From Tretioscincus oriximinensis (Eukaryota > Chordata > Lepidosauria > Squamata > Gymnophthalmidae), in NCBI GenBank assembly GCA_022410635.1, contig JAJVDF010000259.1, positions 146,506-210,505 of the forward strand: DNA of 64,000 nucleotides, read 5' to 3'. The notes under the pieces were generated by a model that was given only the letters and a program-made list of their open reading frames with translations, had not been told where the DNA came from and ran no database searches. Of this stretch, positions 1-13,746 are shown piece after piece (the stretch's first letter is position 1; every line of letters begins with the position of its first letter). The position numbers were made by a program, and so were the translations under genes.

Positions 1-176
1 GAGAACTTCTAAAGCTCCTGGTGCCTTTTCCCGACTCCCCTCCCCTCCTCTCTGTGCATAGCTTTGATTCATCAGTTCCCCTTCGTCTGGGAAAGGAAGG
101 GGGTCTCTCCCCCCCCCTCCTACTTTCTTCCATTTCCATTTTGATTTTTCTTGTTTGTTTGTTTGCTCCTTTGCAG

Positions 177-349
177 AGCTGAACCTCTAAAGAAAAAAGT
201 TTTGGCACTTTTATTTTTTATTATTATTATTTTTGATGGGCTCCCAGAGAGAGACAGACAGAGAGTTCTCTCTTCTTCCTCCCTGTCTTTCTTCTCTGGG
301 ATCCGTAATCGTGACTGAAGAGGAAAGAGAGAGACCATCATGAAAAGTA
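177..349 (+). other. Candidate 5' exon (5' UTR plus first codons) of an unidentified gene
   Basis: A pyrimidine-rich tract ending in TTTGCAG (170-176) could be a splice acceptor. The segment then runs to GTAAGT at 350, a consensus donor. An ATG at 340-342 has A at -3. It would encode Met-Lys-Ser plus one base of the next codon, so the exon would end in phase 1. The bases before the ATG are purine- and pyrimidine-rich, as in many vertebrate 5' UTRs. Alternatively the whole stretch from position 1 could be part of exon 1. The coding portion is too short to identify a protein. The minus-strand frames across 120-747 reflect the compositional bias and have no recognisable domain. The exon call is inference from splice signals only. 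Confidence 0.33.
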
Positions 350-3300
350 GTAAGTTTTCTTTCCTTCCTTCGTTTTCTCGCACTCTTTCTTTCCTCTCCT
401 TCCCTTTGTGGACGAGGGAAAAGCACTTTGATGTGCTTGCTGCACGAAAGGAGGGCTGTAACTTCTGAGGGTGGGCTGCTTGTGGAAAGTAGAAGGTGAA
501 AGACGAAAAAGTGTCGATGATATCCTATAATATCTGAATTTATCCGACAGGAGTCAGAGAGGGAGAGACGTACAGAGGAAGAACCCTGGGTCTCCTGCCT
601 TCCCTCCCTCTGGGGAAAGATAGCATGTGAATGGCAAAACCTACATCTTTGGAAAGACAGAGAAGCACTTTCTTGTTTTATAGGCCCTCTGTCTGTTCCC
701 CACGAGTTTTCTCCAGTTTGCTCCAAGTTACTTTGTTTAGCTTCCATGCAGGGATCTCTCTCTGTCTGTCCCTGCCTCTCTCTGCAAATTTTTAAACCTT
801 CCTTAGGATCCCTTGACAGGCTTCTTTCTCACCCCCACAACTTTTTTGAAAGAACTGAATGAATGGAGGGGTGGACACTTGCTAATACTTTTAAGCAATG
901 GTGCTGATTGTAACCTCTGATAAATAGAGCAAAGGAAGAGAAGGGGGGGGTTCATGTGTTATTAAAAGCTCCAGGAAGGAGCTCTTTTGGGAAGGGGGGG
1001 GTACTGTGCAAACTTGACACTCTCTGCCCCCCCCCCCCTGCTCTGATCTTTGCCTTTGATCATAATAGGATGCTTGCTAGGTCTGCCTAACTACTTTGGA
1101 GAGCTAAGGCACTGCTTGGAAGAATTTTCTTCTGATGTTTTTGGTGACTTTAATTAGTCGATTGATTATAATTTCCTGGGATATAAGGTGCTGTCAGAGT
1201 TTGGGGGAACTTTAGTAACTTTTTAAATAAAAATGTGAGCACTTGAGGCTGCCCTCAANAGGTGGTGCTTAATTTTAAGCTTTTATTTTCTGTAATCCAT
1301 CCATGTCAATACTTTTTTGCATTTCTTTGAGTGGAAGAAAGGGTTGGAGTGGGAACAATCAAAGGCCAAGTGATGAAGTAAACACCTTCATGCCAACAGT
1401 CCGGAAATCCTTGAACAATGTTAGCGGAGGATAAAAATAAGATAATACACCAGTGGGAAATAAGAAAGAATAGAGTGAGGGTTTTTTGGGTTTTTTTGCA
1501 GGGGCTGGGGAGAGTATAATAGGAATGCCCTGATTGTAAACCTGTCACCCACTTGTTAGTTTAAAAAAGAAAAAAAAAAGAATTCAAACTTCTTGTTCTT
1601 TCTCGGCTTCTAATTTTCCAGAGTGATGCTTTTGAAAGAGTTTGTCTGCCTTACTTTTGACGGTTGTGGTTTCCAAAATTTTGCAAAACTTTTTAACGTG
1701 GATTATGGAAATAACAAACGGCAGCTACGAAGTACAAATTAGTGGTAAAAGTTAGTGCTGATTGCATGAGACCAAAAATAATGATTAAAAAAAAGTTTAG
1801 TCACTTCTGAACAGAAGGCAGAACTTGTCCTCCTGCTCACAATGCGCCTATTAAGGTGAGAAAGCCCTTTCAAATGCTTCACTAGGCTGACATAACTTGA
1901 AATCTAAGGAAAAGCAATCTCTAAGGAAGATATTTTTTTTAAGTCTCTTTGGTCGTGCAAGTTAAATTAAGGGCTTTCATGAGAACACCAACTATTTCCT
2001 GTAAATCGTGATGCTGACAAAACTGTCTGGAAATAATATCAACATTTTGCAAGATTTTTTTNTTTAAAGAACGGCTGTAGTGAAAGTTTGTTGCAAATAT
2101 GGCTAAATCCAAGTAAATTGAACTCCTTATCCCCTCTATACTTAAAAATAGATGTGGAAACCTTTTTTTAAAAAAAATGATAAGATGCAAATGTCAATAA
2201 ATATAAAGATTGTAGAACATCCGTGATTGTTTCTACACTATTATAAGGCTGCTTAACTGAGTTTCAATCNGTACCATCAGCCTAGCATAAATTAACACTA
2301 TTAATTTTAAAGCTATGTGCAAATAGATTTTTTTTGTTCCTTTTCCACTGTATTGCTTCAGGATAGTTGTGATAAAAGGTATAAAAGCACATTTTTGTGG
2401 AAAAAGAACCTACTGAATTGAAAGAAGAAGCAATTGATAAGAAAGTTTTCATAGTTTTTAGCCTGCATGATTTGACTGGGTCGTGATCTCAGGTGCTGGT
2501 TTAGAGTCTTGGCCTCATCACATTTATTTTCATTTCTGGAATATAAACTGTTCTGTCTAGGAATCAGTCTGGAGTAATTTGATTGAGTTCATATTATTTG
2601 TTCAGCCTGAGGCCCCAATTGTCCAGTTTAGCCAAGATTTGCTTAACTAGGACATTTTTAGTGCATTTATCACACAAAATACATGATAATCTTTCTTTCT
2701 AACAATGAAACTTACAAGAGTAGGTGTGCGTTTGAGTGTGAATAAGGAGTTTAGCAAATACTTTTTGAGATAATATTTCAGATACAACATTTGCAGAGAA
2801 AATTCAGGAGTCCTTGTCAGTTTAATTAGTTTACTTACCAACTGCTGTGCACAAGTATTCTAAGTCTTAATAAGTTTTCTATAGTGTCTGCTGTACATGA
2901 CTATGTGCGTGAATACATATTCCTCATGGACCACCAATATGGTATATATTAACCATATGTAAACTGTAGCTTTCTCATAGGGGGAAACATTTACCTGTGG
3001 ATANCATATCATGATCTGTTCAGTATATTTCATTATTCAGAGTATATTTTGTTTTTTATGCTAATCAAAGCCCCTGAAAACCCACTACCTAGTTGTGTCT
3101 TGCTGTTGGGGTATAATTTTAGAGATTATTCTTATGATAAGGACTGTACAACGTTAATACTCCTTTTAATGCCCATTCCTGTAACTAATATTTTTTAAAT
3201 GTAAAAGCTTCCCTTCCTTCCACTCATTCATTCATTTTAATAATGCCTAAAAAAACTTTCAATTTTGAATATTCATTTGTTGCGATGGCGATTCCATTAA

Positions 3301-6300
3301 GCACTCTGGTTGCAACTTTTTAAGATCCTGTGTGATAATGGTCCTAAAGTTTTTCAAAACTACATCAATTGTTTATACAAGATATCTCATCAACAGTTTA
3401 TGTAAGATATTTAAAGAAACTTAACTTATGTATCAGCCCTTTTAAACCTATTTTCTTCAGAAAACAGAAAAAGTTACACTTTGTCAGTAGAACAATCAGA
3501 TGAGAACTAAGGTCACTTTTATTATATTTTCTGGTTCAAAGGCACAAGAAACTGTGTGGCTTTCCATTTTAGGTGAACTTAAGTTGAATTTAAATTTAAT
3601 GGTCTTTACTTTTATGCTAACGTACTTCAGACAGGCTGCATGTCAAAGTATTGGCTTCAGAGAGCAATGCATTCTAGTGTTAAGATTTTTTTTTGTTAAT
3701 ATGCAAAATGAACCCATTCATTCCTGCAGGACTGACATATTTCCAGTTGGTATTTGCCTTTGCTTAATTTAGTTTCCTCAAGACAACTAGTGAGGTAGTG
3801 TAGTTTTATATTTTTGGCAGTCTTTGGTTACCTTAAATGTAGGTTCTTCTGTCTCAAGTAGTACAGCTTGCAATTCAAAACATAAGCTATTAAAAGTAGA
3901 TACAGAAATGTACAATTTTATAAAAAGACATAGAAATGACTTTGTAGCTTAGCTTTTACTTTTGGAGTTGCCTGTTGTCGCCGTCCCCCGCTCCACCCCA
4001 TCCTTTTCATTGCTGTTATGAACGATCGGATCACCTGTTCTATATTTGTGGCAGATGTGATTTGAAGAAAAATCAGTGGCTGTTCAAAAGATTTATCTTT
4101 TAACATTGTCCACTTCATTTCTTACATCAGTAGCTTAGGACAAGGAAGATCAAAAAGTAAAATAGTACACACTTATTCTTTCTATCCCATTCTCTGAACC
4201 TAACTCTTAGTTGATTGATCTGTTGATTCAATTCAATACATTAAAAGTAACAATTATGTTTATTATTTAATATTGCCAGTTATTATATGCAAAATATTAT
4301 TTTCCCAGTTTCTTCCTAAGTACATTGCATTTTGTACCAAGTTGTGAGCATGCAACTTGGTGCATATTTGAAGAGGGAAACTTTTAAAACTTATGTGATG
4401 TGAACTTCCTTCTTTGCAGTGTTACAACAGAGTTATGATTAAGTTTTGACAGTTAAAACCTCCACCCAAACACATAGCTATTTTGATAGTTCTATGATTA
4501 CTTTCAGTATAATGCATGCTAGGAAGTTAAACCCAAGTTTGTGTGGATGTGCTGACTTTTTTTTAATAACGTTTGAATTTTTTTATGTAAAGCAGTAAAG
4601 TTGTAGTTCTTGACTATAAGACCTGCCCTATTAATTACAGCATGATTAACAACATATTAGAACAAATTCTTTCTCTTAAATAGAAGACACACTATGATGA
4701 ATGGGACTTTGTTCCTCATACCTGCATATGATTTCACCATGATAGCCTCAGTCTTATCAAGAATAAACCCTAAAGAAAACATCAGACTTAGATTATTAGA
4801 TACTCCGATTCTAATTTAAACACTTTCTTAACTTCCTTGTCTACAATCCAATTGACATAAGGGCTGTGTTCTATCCCAGTTTAGTGGAAATGCTTAATAA
4901 CTTCTTCATACAATATCTTGTATGGAGCACGGTAAGTTTTGTTTAGTCTGGAGGTATCATAATGAGGTTTATGATCATATCAAACAGTTAATAAATTGTG
5001 TAGCAAATGTTTACTGAAAAGCCCACAAGATTTTAATTTTAGAATTACTTGCATGCCAATTCATAGGAGTACCTTTAAATCTATTTAAAACATTTGCCAA
5101 AGTTTACGTCATTATGTCGACCCAAAAATTTCCTCATCCGTTACTTACATTGAGAATGTATTGTTAATTTTTTTAGGTATGTGGCCCAGTGTCTAATTTT
5201 AACAGAAAGAAATCAGTTTGGATGTTATTCATCATACATCTTTTTATATATATATCTAGGAAAGATATAGCAATACTGCCACAGAATAGTTCTATAGGAA
5301 ATTATGAAAGCCCTTTATTTTTCTGTGTCTCTCCCCAGATAATGTATTCATTATTGCTGAAGCCCAAGCATCTGGAATGGTGCTCTTGTTGTGTTTGTCT
5401 TTGAATTTAATATTTTTAATAATTCCTGGTTTTAATTATAATATCTCTCTTTAATTACCATATAACCCACCTCAAGACTGTTGCTGTTGTGTGGGAAATA
5501 AATGAGATGTAGATGTGTAATAAATATGTAATTGATTATTGGCTGATTGTGTCCTTCCATGTCAAAAACTTTCCATAGCAGCTTTGTTTTTCAAATGCCT
5601 CTGTAAAAATCATATGGAAAAACTCGTCTTTATTGCATTCCATGATTTTCCCATCAACCTTTTATGTGTTGTTGGATCAGTCTTGAAACGTCTATTTTTG
5701 ATCAGTCAGTATGGCATATTAAATTTCTTTGCGTATCGTACGTAGTCAGCAGTTTTCTGTTTTAGAAGACCCTGTTGAATGCCAGTGTTCTAATAAATCA
5801 ATAAAACAGATAACTTTGTTATTCCTCAGGAAAAGATTTACGGTGCTTCTCTTATTATTTCATTTTTTTCAAAAAATCTCAAAATCAACCTAGTCTCTTT
5901 TTTTTAAAAAAACTTTCTATAAACTCTTTACAAGAGGCTAGACACCTTCCCCTGGTGGCTTTATTTATTCAAGAGGGAAACTTTCCCCTTTTTTCCTGGG
6001 TACTCTCTCCCTCTCTCTTTCTTGTTTTCTTTAAACTGGCTGACGTAATGCCAAACTTTGCTTTAAAAGAACAGACAGAAGTAATTGGTAGCTTTTAACT
6101 TTTAATAATGTTCTGGATTGGTTTTACTAGCTTAACTGCCTTTAAAAAAGCTGAAGAAAACTTGGGCTTGGTATCTGAAAGCCCTGTTGTTTAAGGCTTT
6201 TTTTTAATAAAAATATTCCTTTCAATATATTTTTGCCATTATTAATATTTTTTTTTTAAAAAAAAAACTCTCTCATTGTACTTTTTGTTAAATTCTCTAC

Positions 6301-6671
6301 TTGCATTTTCTGAGTAGTTTATCAAAGTTAACATGTTATTTTTGGTCCTTTTTCCTTAATCTAGTTCTTCATGTTTCAGTCATTGTTACTGCTCATTAAT
6401 TATAATATATTTTTTCTAAATGTCAAGGACTAAATGAAATGGAAAAACTACCCAATAAAGTGAAGTGACCAGTTCATTTATAAGCAACCAAGCACAATTT
6501 AAAATAAATACCGTCAATGTTAATACATTCAGAGTTCTTAATACGTACTTATTTTATTAATACTGTTTTTTAAAAAACTAAATAGATGCAACATAAACAG
6601 CTACGATTTTTATTTGTTCATAAGACCTTTAATCGTATATATATATATATATGTATATATTTTTTAAAAAC
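350..6671. other. AT-rich non-coding stretch, almost no recognisable repeats
   Basis: No frame with a recognisable protein is present. The first ~900 bases carry C and G homopolymers (C12 at 1027-1038), and the rest is AT-rich unique sequence with scattered ambiguous bases. Around 5440-5520 the sequence faintly resembles the 3' tail of squamate LINEs but is too degraded to call. If the exon at 177-349 is real this would be the start of its first intron. The lack of young transposons contrasts with the rest of the window. Confidence 0.5.
6635..6660. repeat. (TA)n simple repeat
   Basis: A run of alternating T and A with one G interruption lies just before a foldback repeat copy. Confidence 0.7.
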
Positions 6672-6785
6672 CTCAGTGCGGTAGCCGTGTTGGTCTAGAT
6701 TAGAATTTCTAGCAAGGGGACAATCGGGAGAAGGTTGGTAGCATGAGCTTTATAGATTCAATCTATTTCTTCACATACAATGGAT
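6672..6785 (+). repeat. Foldback repeat family, diverged copy
   Basis: It shows the family's left end (GTAGCCGTGTTGGTCTAGA), the AGCAAGGGGACAA block and a degraded form of the AGCATGAGCTTT...TCTATTTCTTC core seen in better copies at 15532, 39462 and 61553. Sequence to about 7030 may continue the longer, non-palindromic body of the element, but I cannot align it confidently. The family looks mobile; its class is not established here. Confidence 0.6.
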
Positions 6786-9700
6786 AGAAATTTATTATCA
6801 ACTTTCACATTCACATTTCCCCTTTCCATTCCTGGTTATGCTTTCCCCTCCAACAGAAAAGAACTGTCTGTAACTGAGTTAAGCAAGAGATGCCTTGGTG
6901 AGGTTGACAGTGGTGTGGCTTCATGAGTTGGCAGACTTGAGACTGTCTTCAAAGGCCAAGTCAGTATGTGCCAGTTTTTCCTTCCTTTAGGGGAGGCACT
7001 CCACCCAGTTGATAAGTACCCCACCCTAAAGTCAAGAACTATAATTCAGTGGCACCACATTTTAAAATATCAGATCTCTTGTATTAGTATCCAGAGTCTA
7101 AGCTTAACTTATCTGGATGTTTAACTTTCATTTTAGTAGTATGCTATTCTGTGTAAACTCATTTTTGGACTACTTATGGTACTCTCATAAAAAGAAAAAC
7201 TTCAGCTTCAATAAGCACAGGATATCTTTTAAAGTTGAAATGGATCTTTTTGGAAGTTGTGTTAAGTCTGTTTTTTGGAATAAGGCATAAATTCAAAAAT
7301 CTTAGAATAAGGAAGATTTTCATAAGAAAGCCAACAGAACTCACTGGTGATGTCTTCTATACAACCCTAGCTGGATTTGGATGATAATACATCTAAAATA
7401 GTTGATTATTAAATTGATAAAATCCCTATAATTCTAGGACTTTGTGTTCATTTATTTTCAAATGAAGCTACACTTAAGTATGCCTATTAAATATTGTTCA
7501 TTACCTAATCTTGCATTGTGTTGAAGACTTTTACAAAATATAGATTTATTTAATTTGGGTTTTCATCTCTTTTTACCAATTAAACCTGGGAAGCATTCCA
7601 GTTCCCAAACTGATGCCTATCACACAATTATAGAGAATATGTATATGCTCCAACCTCTAAATAGTATAGTGTGGGAACATTCTGCACTGAATTTAATTAG
7701 GATGCTTGTGAAAAGATTGAATACCAAGCGTCTCTGCCTTCCTTGAATTTTTATTATTTTTTAAAATGTGTAAAACAAAATTCATCACTTTTAAAACTAG
7801 AAAACAAGGCTAAAAATGATAGATTCTCTAATCTTGTGCAAATCACACAGAGAGAAAAATTTTAATTTTCCCCCTCATGTTTGTTCATATCCATGGCTGA
7901 AATCCCATCTGTGAAAGCTGATCTAGAATATTAATCAATCGTCCTGATGTTTCTGCATAAGGTTTTCTACATACACTACATTTCAGTTTTGCCTCAAACC
8001 ATTTCAAACCACCTCTGGCCCGAGAATTTACAATTTCTGGTTCCTGGGAGATTAAGTATGACAGTTTCTTCTATTATATAATGAACAACAGCATTGTTTG
8101 AACGAAGGTAACATATTTTGATTTGTGTACTTTTCCCCCCTAGCAGTTGGCAGTAATAATCTTTTAAATTGAAGAGTGTAAATATCTAGGTAAGTTTTTT
8201 AACAGATAGTGAAAGACAATTCTACATTGTTGTGTATGCACTGATACAGTAGATTTCTTTCTTGCGTACATAGTGTGACTTTTAATTGATTCTAAAGGAA
8301 TCTGTTTTTCCCCCTAAGCACTAGCTTTTTAGTGCTGTAAGATTATGTATTTTGCAAAGCAAAATAAAAGGATATCAGAATGAAGCATTTAATTGATGAA
8401 TTTGTTAAAATAATCTTTTCTCTACGACTTTGACTTTTCTGCTTTTTCTTATTTTGGATTACCTGAGTGGTACTGCCTTTAAATGCATTTGCTAGTGTTT
8501 GGAACTTTGTGGCAAACATTTGTGCGTGAACTATAAGTAATGCTTTAGTGGAGAATTTGATTTAATGGTTTATCAGAAGTCCTGTACAAATATATTTAGA
8601 TAGTTTTGGGATTTGAAGTGATAGGGTATTTCTGAAATTTCATCACATCATTTTTTTTTGTCTTCCCCTCTCTTTCCCCCAGTATATCCTGACTTCTATC
8701 ACAACAGTGCTATAAAGTCAGGATAAATATGTGATGAGCAATTATGGAGGAAAAAACGTACAAAGATTTCTAAGTTAGATCTCGTATTTATTTAGAAAGC
8801 TAAGCAGTTGTATAATTTCCATTTGCAAAAGTTTACTATTTTTTTACTTAAGGTGCATAATCCAAATACGTGTGCTTATCGTTGTTTGATTTTTAAATAA
8901 ATATTTGAAAATGATACGTAAATAAATAAAACAACACCTACTTCAAGCTTTATTGAATAAATTTCCAGAATTAGTGATTCCTCATAACTGAATTTTATTG
9001 TCCAAACTGCAGATATTAAGTTTTCCAGATGTTCACAAACAGTTGAGAAATGTATGCGGAATGCTCTTTATATACATTGAAAGTCTTATGTAATCAGAAG
9101 TAACTTTGTAAAATTCCCATTAATGTTTAGTTCTTTGAATCAGTTGCTGAGTTTCAGTAGTGTGCTTAGATTGGCATATTGTATGTTCATATAGTCTGGT
9201 GATACGATTTACCGGTGATCCTGTGAATGCCAGGTAATAGTGGAGAGGGGTAGTAATACTTTTAAATATAAAAACTCATGTTTCCTATTTAATGAAAATA
9301 ATTATATGAAAAACAAATAGTCACAAATACCTCAGTGGAAGTTGTACAAGGGGGATCACATTCTTTGCATTCAGCACTTTAGCTTGCACACACGAGGATT
9401 AGTTTACTCTTAATAATAAAATTTATCTACTTTATATCTTAAAATTCCTTCCCATCTATTACATAGGTTTATTTTAAGAAATGTGAACTTTCTTTTTAAA
9501 CATTGAAAATAAAGTCAATAAAATATTTAATGGAAACAACTTATTCTAAGACATTTTGTTGAATATCTTTCTTGCAACTGAATAACAAGGAAAAATAACC
9601 TGCTTGAGAAATTAGTTTATGATGCCTTTTATGCACGGGGATGAGAAGATCAATTATTTCATTCTATCATGCTCTTTGAAACTTTTTTGGGACGTTCGGC

Positions 9701-9786
9701 AGGACCCAGTTTTTCAGTGCCAATATTATTAAGATTAAGCCCTTGGCTAATTTTAATTTTTCACACTTTGCTATGAAAATTACAAT
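6786..9786. other. AT-rich non-coding stretch
   Basis: No supported gene or clear transposon is seen. Short open frames (for example at 7555-7746) have no domain-like content. The 6836-7024 minus frame lies next to the foldback copy and may be repeat-derived. Confidence 0.45.
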
Positions 9787-9787
9787 C

Positions 9788-9835
<48 letters not shown>
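9787..9835. repeat. (CTAT)n microsatellite with a CCAT-type continuation
   Basis: About twelve tandem CTAT units are followed, after a short gap, by three CCAT-type units near 9845-9857. It is likely length-polymorphic. Confidence 0.95.
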
Positions 9836-9836
<1 letters not shown>

Positions 9837-12800
9837 CTGTTTATCCATCCATCCATCTGTCCGTCATCATTTACTGCTTATCCTAAGACGTTAGGTACTT
9901 TATTGGCAAATGGAACTTGTGTTAATATTTTTTTACTGTTGAAAGTGAAAGGCCATCCATAGCTTATTTTCAAAACAGCACTATCATTTATAAAAAAATA
10001 TTTGGTTCAAGAGCTCTGTATGGCAGAGTGAAAAAAAGTTTTTATTTCTCTCACTTTGTTACCCACAAAATACACAGTCACTTTTGCTTTCTATTGCATT
10101 TTTATTCTTGCTTAGTTTTTCTTTTTTATGCTACATATACAATATGCAGAAGATAGCGCTCCTAAACATACTTGCAAATAAAGCCTATTGCTTTCCCCAC
10201 TTTCTTTGCCTTATTATATTTTACAGAAAACATTGCCATTGTATTGAGACTGCAATGAGTTTAAGCATTTATAGTGATGTAATGAGAATGTAGACTTGGA
10301 TATGAATTGGAAAGGGTCTGATTCTCCCTCCCCCCCCCCCCGAATTTAATGTTTAGTCTTAGTGTAGTCGTCTCTAGAAAAGTCTAGAAATTATCTAAGT
10401 GGATATTGCAGTGTATTTCCCCTGTCTTAAGTCTGTTTATGCCATTTGGATGAAAGCAATAAAGTGTAATGAATTTGTTTTGGTTTACTTTTATGGATGT
10501 GAATGGAAACTTGAAGAGGAATGAAAATAGTTTTAAGAAAGGGAGGAAAAGATATAAGTCAGTAATCTAAGGTGTTAGGGTTAGTCTGTTGCAGCGTAAA
10601 CAGAAAGGGTCTTTAAAACCTAACAAATTAATGCTGGCATAAAGATTCCTAGTCTACAGACCTTTGTACTGGAATGATTTCAGTTTAGGAGTATCCGTCT
10701 TGGATCTAAATACATGGTCCATACAAACTTATCCTTATGGTGGTGTAAGTTTTCTCAAGACCTTTTTTCATTTAAGATGCTAAAGGTTAGTCAACCCACA
10801 CTGAGGATGAAATAAACAGTGTTAAGCAGGACAAGTCTGTATTTTGATACTCTTGTCCATATTTTTGGCAGGAAGGGAATGAAGTGTTGGTCTTTCTTTT
10901 TGAAATTCAAGGTTTCCAATTTTGTTATCTAATAATCCTAGTAAATAAAAAGTGGCTTAGAAGCAGCTTAGGGTGCTAGTGCTCCCACATTAAAGGCAAG
11001 AAAATGCATCCACGTACGAGTCTCTTCTTCCAATATTTTTTTTCTTTGGCTTGGAGCTGGGAGTTTTGCTTTAAAATTAAAGTTTCTGTTGTCCTGTCAA
11101 CTAAAACTCATGGATATGGAGATACATTTTAGAGGAATAATCAGGATTGTTTGCTGGATTTTTACACACACACCCTCCTTTTACTTGCACTTGTTATTGA
11201 AGAACTAATGTGAGAAAGCAACACTTTATTTACTTTACTGGTTAAATACTAATCTGCTACTATCTGTTTTTCTCACTTTTGCTATTAGTGTGAGATTATT
11301 TATTTACTGCATAATTCATGGATGATTTGCTGATTCCTACTGTTGTCTTGAAATAAATAACTCATAGAAACCTGATTATTTGATTTCAAGGAACTCAACA
11401 GACCATTCTTCCAGTTAAAGCTTTTATGATTTTTACCTTTCACCAGTTGCACATCAATTATAACTATTCCAAGAACTAAATAAGTCTGTTTCAAAATGCT
11501 GCACATTCCTTGACATGTTAAGAGCATAACATCCTTGAGTAAGTAAATTGTCACATTTGTAGTGGTCGTATTCTGAGCTAAACATGTAAAGCATTCCAGT
11601 ATAAGAAAATTTAGTAGGACTGCATAGTGGAACTCTTTCTTTCCTTTCTTTGCTTTATTAAAATGTCAGGGATGCCTGCTAGAATTATTAGAATGAATTC
11701 CAAGGTGGAAAAGCTGTGAAATGTTTATAACTGAGATGGCAATAGCTGGTTATCTATGGTTGAAATAGCATTTGAGGGACTTTTAAAAAGATGCTTTGAA
11801 TCTGATTTTTTGATGCAGTTGGTAAGGTACAGCAGGATCAAATGAGGTTAATGACTTTTCAGGTGGAGAGTAATTAGGAACACATAATTTTAGAGGCAAC
11901 TGGACACACAACGTTCCAGCAAAAAGTATTGACACAACTTGCTGGAATTTAGGGATTCTTCTAAATTGTTGAATCTGTCCTTAGTTGTTTCAACATGCTT
12001 TAGAAGTTCCCTTTGAATATAATTTTTTGGAAAGTTAAATGGGTAACATGCAGAAAACAAACTTCAAAACAAATCATATTTATTGAAGTTTTATCTTTAT
12101 TAGGTTTTGATTATGTAGGCTTAAGCTACAAAAAGTTCATGTTACCTATGACTTTCTATAAGCCTTTAAGCTGCTACTAGAACCTCTTCCTTACTGATCC
12201 GGACTAATCTTTGAATACTATACATCTCCAATGCCAGTGATAACATACGTAGGACCATAACTATCAATGTATGAGTCTTATTGATGTTTGAGCAACTTCT
12301 AAGTTTGATTTATAGATCAAAGCCAAGATTGCAGTTGGAGTGTTGCTCTCATGTTGGGATCTGTGAGTTGCTACTATCGAACATTTTTGTAATTTTATCC
12401 TGTGTATACTTTGTAAAAAAAATAATCTGAGATGTATGGGACAAAAAAAGCAAAGTCCTTATTTTTTTCACATCACACTTAATCTCACTATATTTGAACA
12501 AGACTTGAGATTGCATGTGTGAGGAATTACTTCTCCCATTAAAATGCCAGGCAGATCCCGAATCTTCCTGCTTTTATTTTATTTTAATTTCTAAATAATT
12601 TTAAAGTGTAAACACAATGCTTGCTTTGTTATCATGAGTAATGTATTTTGACCAAGCATATAACAACTTGAGAATGCAATTGGTTGTACTTTCGATTCAC
12701 CTTTTCCTAATGCAAGGTGGTTGTTGATGTTTTGAAAATAATAACCTGGATAATCTAGGGCTGAAATGTGCCAAATTCAGTTTGTTTGTTTGTGGTTTAT

Positions 12801-12952
12801 AGTAAAGTTGGTGGTTGGATGGGAACTGATCCATTCAGTAGTTGAAAAAAAAAAGAATCTATAATTCAAAAAGGTTTGAAGAGAATCCAAACCGAGGGTG
12901 ATCGGTTTGATTAGAACTGAACTACTAAATTTTAGTTCATGCACATTTCTAG
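9836..12952. other. AT-rich non-coding stretch
   Basis: No gene is supported. It contains a C12 homopolymer (10330-10341). The last ~70 bases have a motif with TTTGATT and AACTGAAC that recurs loosely near 23455 and 57590, possibly a degraded repeat. Confidence 0.45.
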
Positions 12953-13142
12953 TAGGCTGACTTAGATGACCCCTTTTTTGGGGGTGGTAGAAACCTGGTT
13001 TTGGAGTGCCTCCCAGTTTTTGCTGAGGAAATTTTTTTTTCAAAAAATGATTTTTTTCAAAAAATATTTTCCTCAAAAAAGCCCGGGTGGCACCCCAAAA
13101 CCAGGTTTTCACCCCCCCCAAAGGGATCATCTGGTCAACCTA
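12953..13142. mobile_element. Palindromic hAT-type MITE (short form) with 8-bp target duplication
   Basis: It starts TAGGCTGAC and ends GTCAACCTA, flanked by exact ATTTCTAG direct repeats (12945-12952 and 13143-13150), an 8-bp duplication as made by hAT transposases. The whole element is close to an inverted repeat: GACCCCTTTTTTGGGGGTG, an AAACCTGGTTTTGGAGTGCC block and TTTTTGCTGAGG on the left are mirrored on the right. It has no coding capacity. It matches the left end of the longer elements at 58298 and 63217, so it is probably a foldback derivative of that family. Open frames across it on both strands are a by-product of the palindrome. Confidence 0.85.
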
Positions 13143-13687
13143 ATTTCTAGTACAAAGTGTTTGTTTCATATACTGTGAGAAATATTTCAGTTTGGTTCTC
13201 TCCCAGTTTGAGGATGGAACAATGAAGACTCCCTAAGATTGTGATTTCTTATCCTGAGCAAGGACCTCACTCTTCATGTCCAAACATTATCTTGATCTTT
13301 TCATCACTAAAGTGTATGCTTTTAAAAGGAGGAGTGATTACTAATGTGATCAAAGAGAACTTGGTTTATGCTAACGTTCAGCTCTGGTTTCAACTCCCCC
13401 CTCTGATGTTATGATGAGTTTTTCAGCATGGTGTATGTTGTAATATTTTATATGAATTGACAGGTGGGATGGGAATACTTGTGTGTAGTAAAATAATCTA
13501 CAACCCTTAATCTGCTTTTTCCCCAACATATGGGGTGTACTTATTCTCGCAATAGTCTACTGTGTCAACTAACTCATCATTGTGTTATCTATTCAATACT
13601 GGAATTCCCCACACAAAATCTGGGATACAGCTTTTGGTCTTTAATGGGTGCAAAAAAGTGTCTCTCTTCCCCCCCCCCCCTTTGCAG

Positions 13688-13746
13688 CTGACATTAAAAG
13701 TTGCACTCGGTGCGTTAATGGTCCAAAGCTCTGTCCTCGATTTTAT
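13688..13746 (+). other. Candidate cysteine-containing short exon (speculative)
   Basis: A long pyrimidine tract (C12 then TTTGCAG, ending at 13687) would be a strong acceptor, and GTAGGA at 13747 a weak donor. Entered in the phase left by the possible exon at 177-349, the segment reads DIKSCTRCVNGPKLCPRFY with no stop, and the frame stays open to 13848. Three cysteines in 19 residues hint at a disulphide-rich segment, but I do not recognise a family. Chance is a real alternative. Confidence 0.17.

Noticed and set aside
211..747. 178-codon minus-strand frame, the longest in the window
   Set aside because: It lies over purine/pyrimidine-biased sequence opposite the candidate 5' exon; serine- and arginine-rich translation with no domain. 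Composition explains the lack of stops.
12777..13178. 117-codon minus and 70-codon plus frames with mirrored sequence
   Set aside because: Both are translations of the palindromic hAT element.
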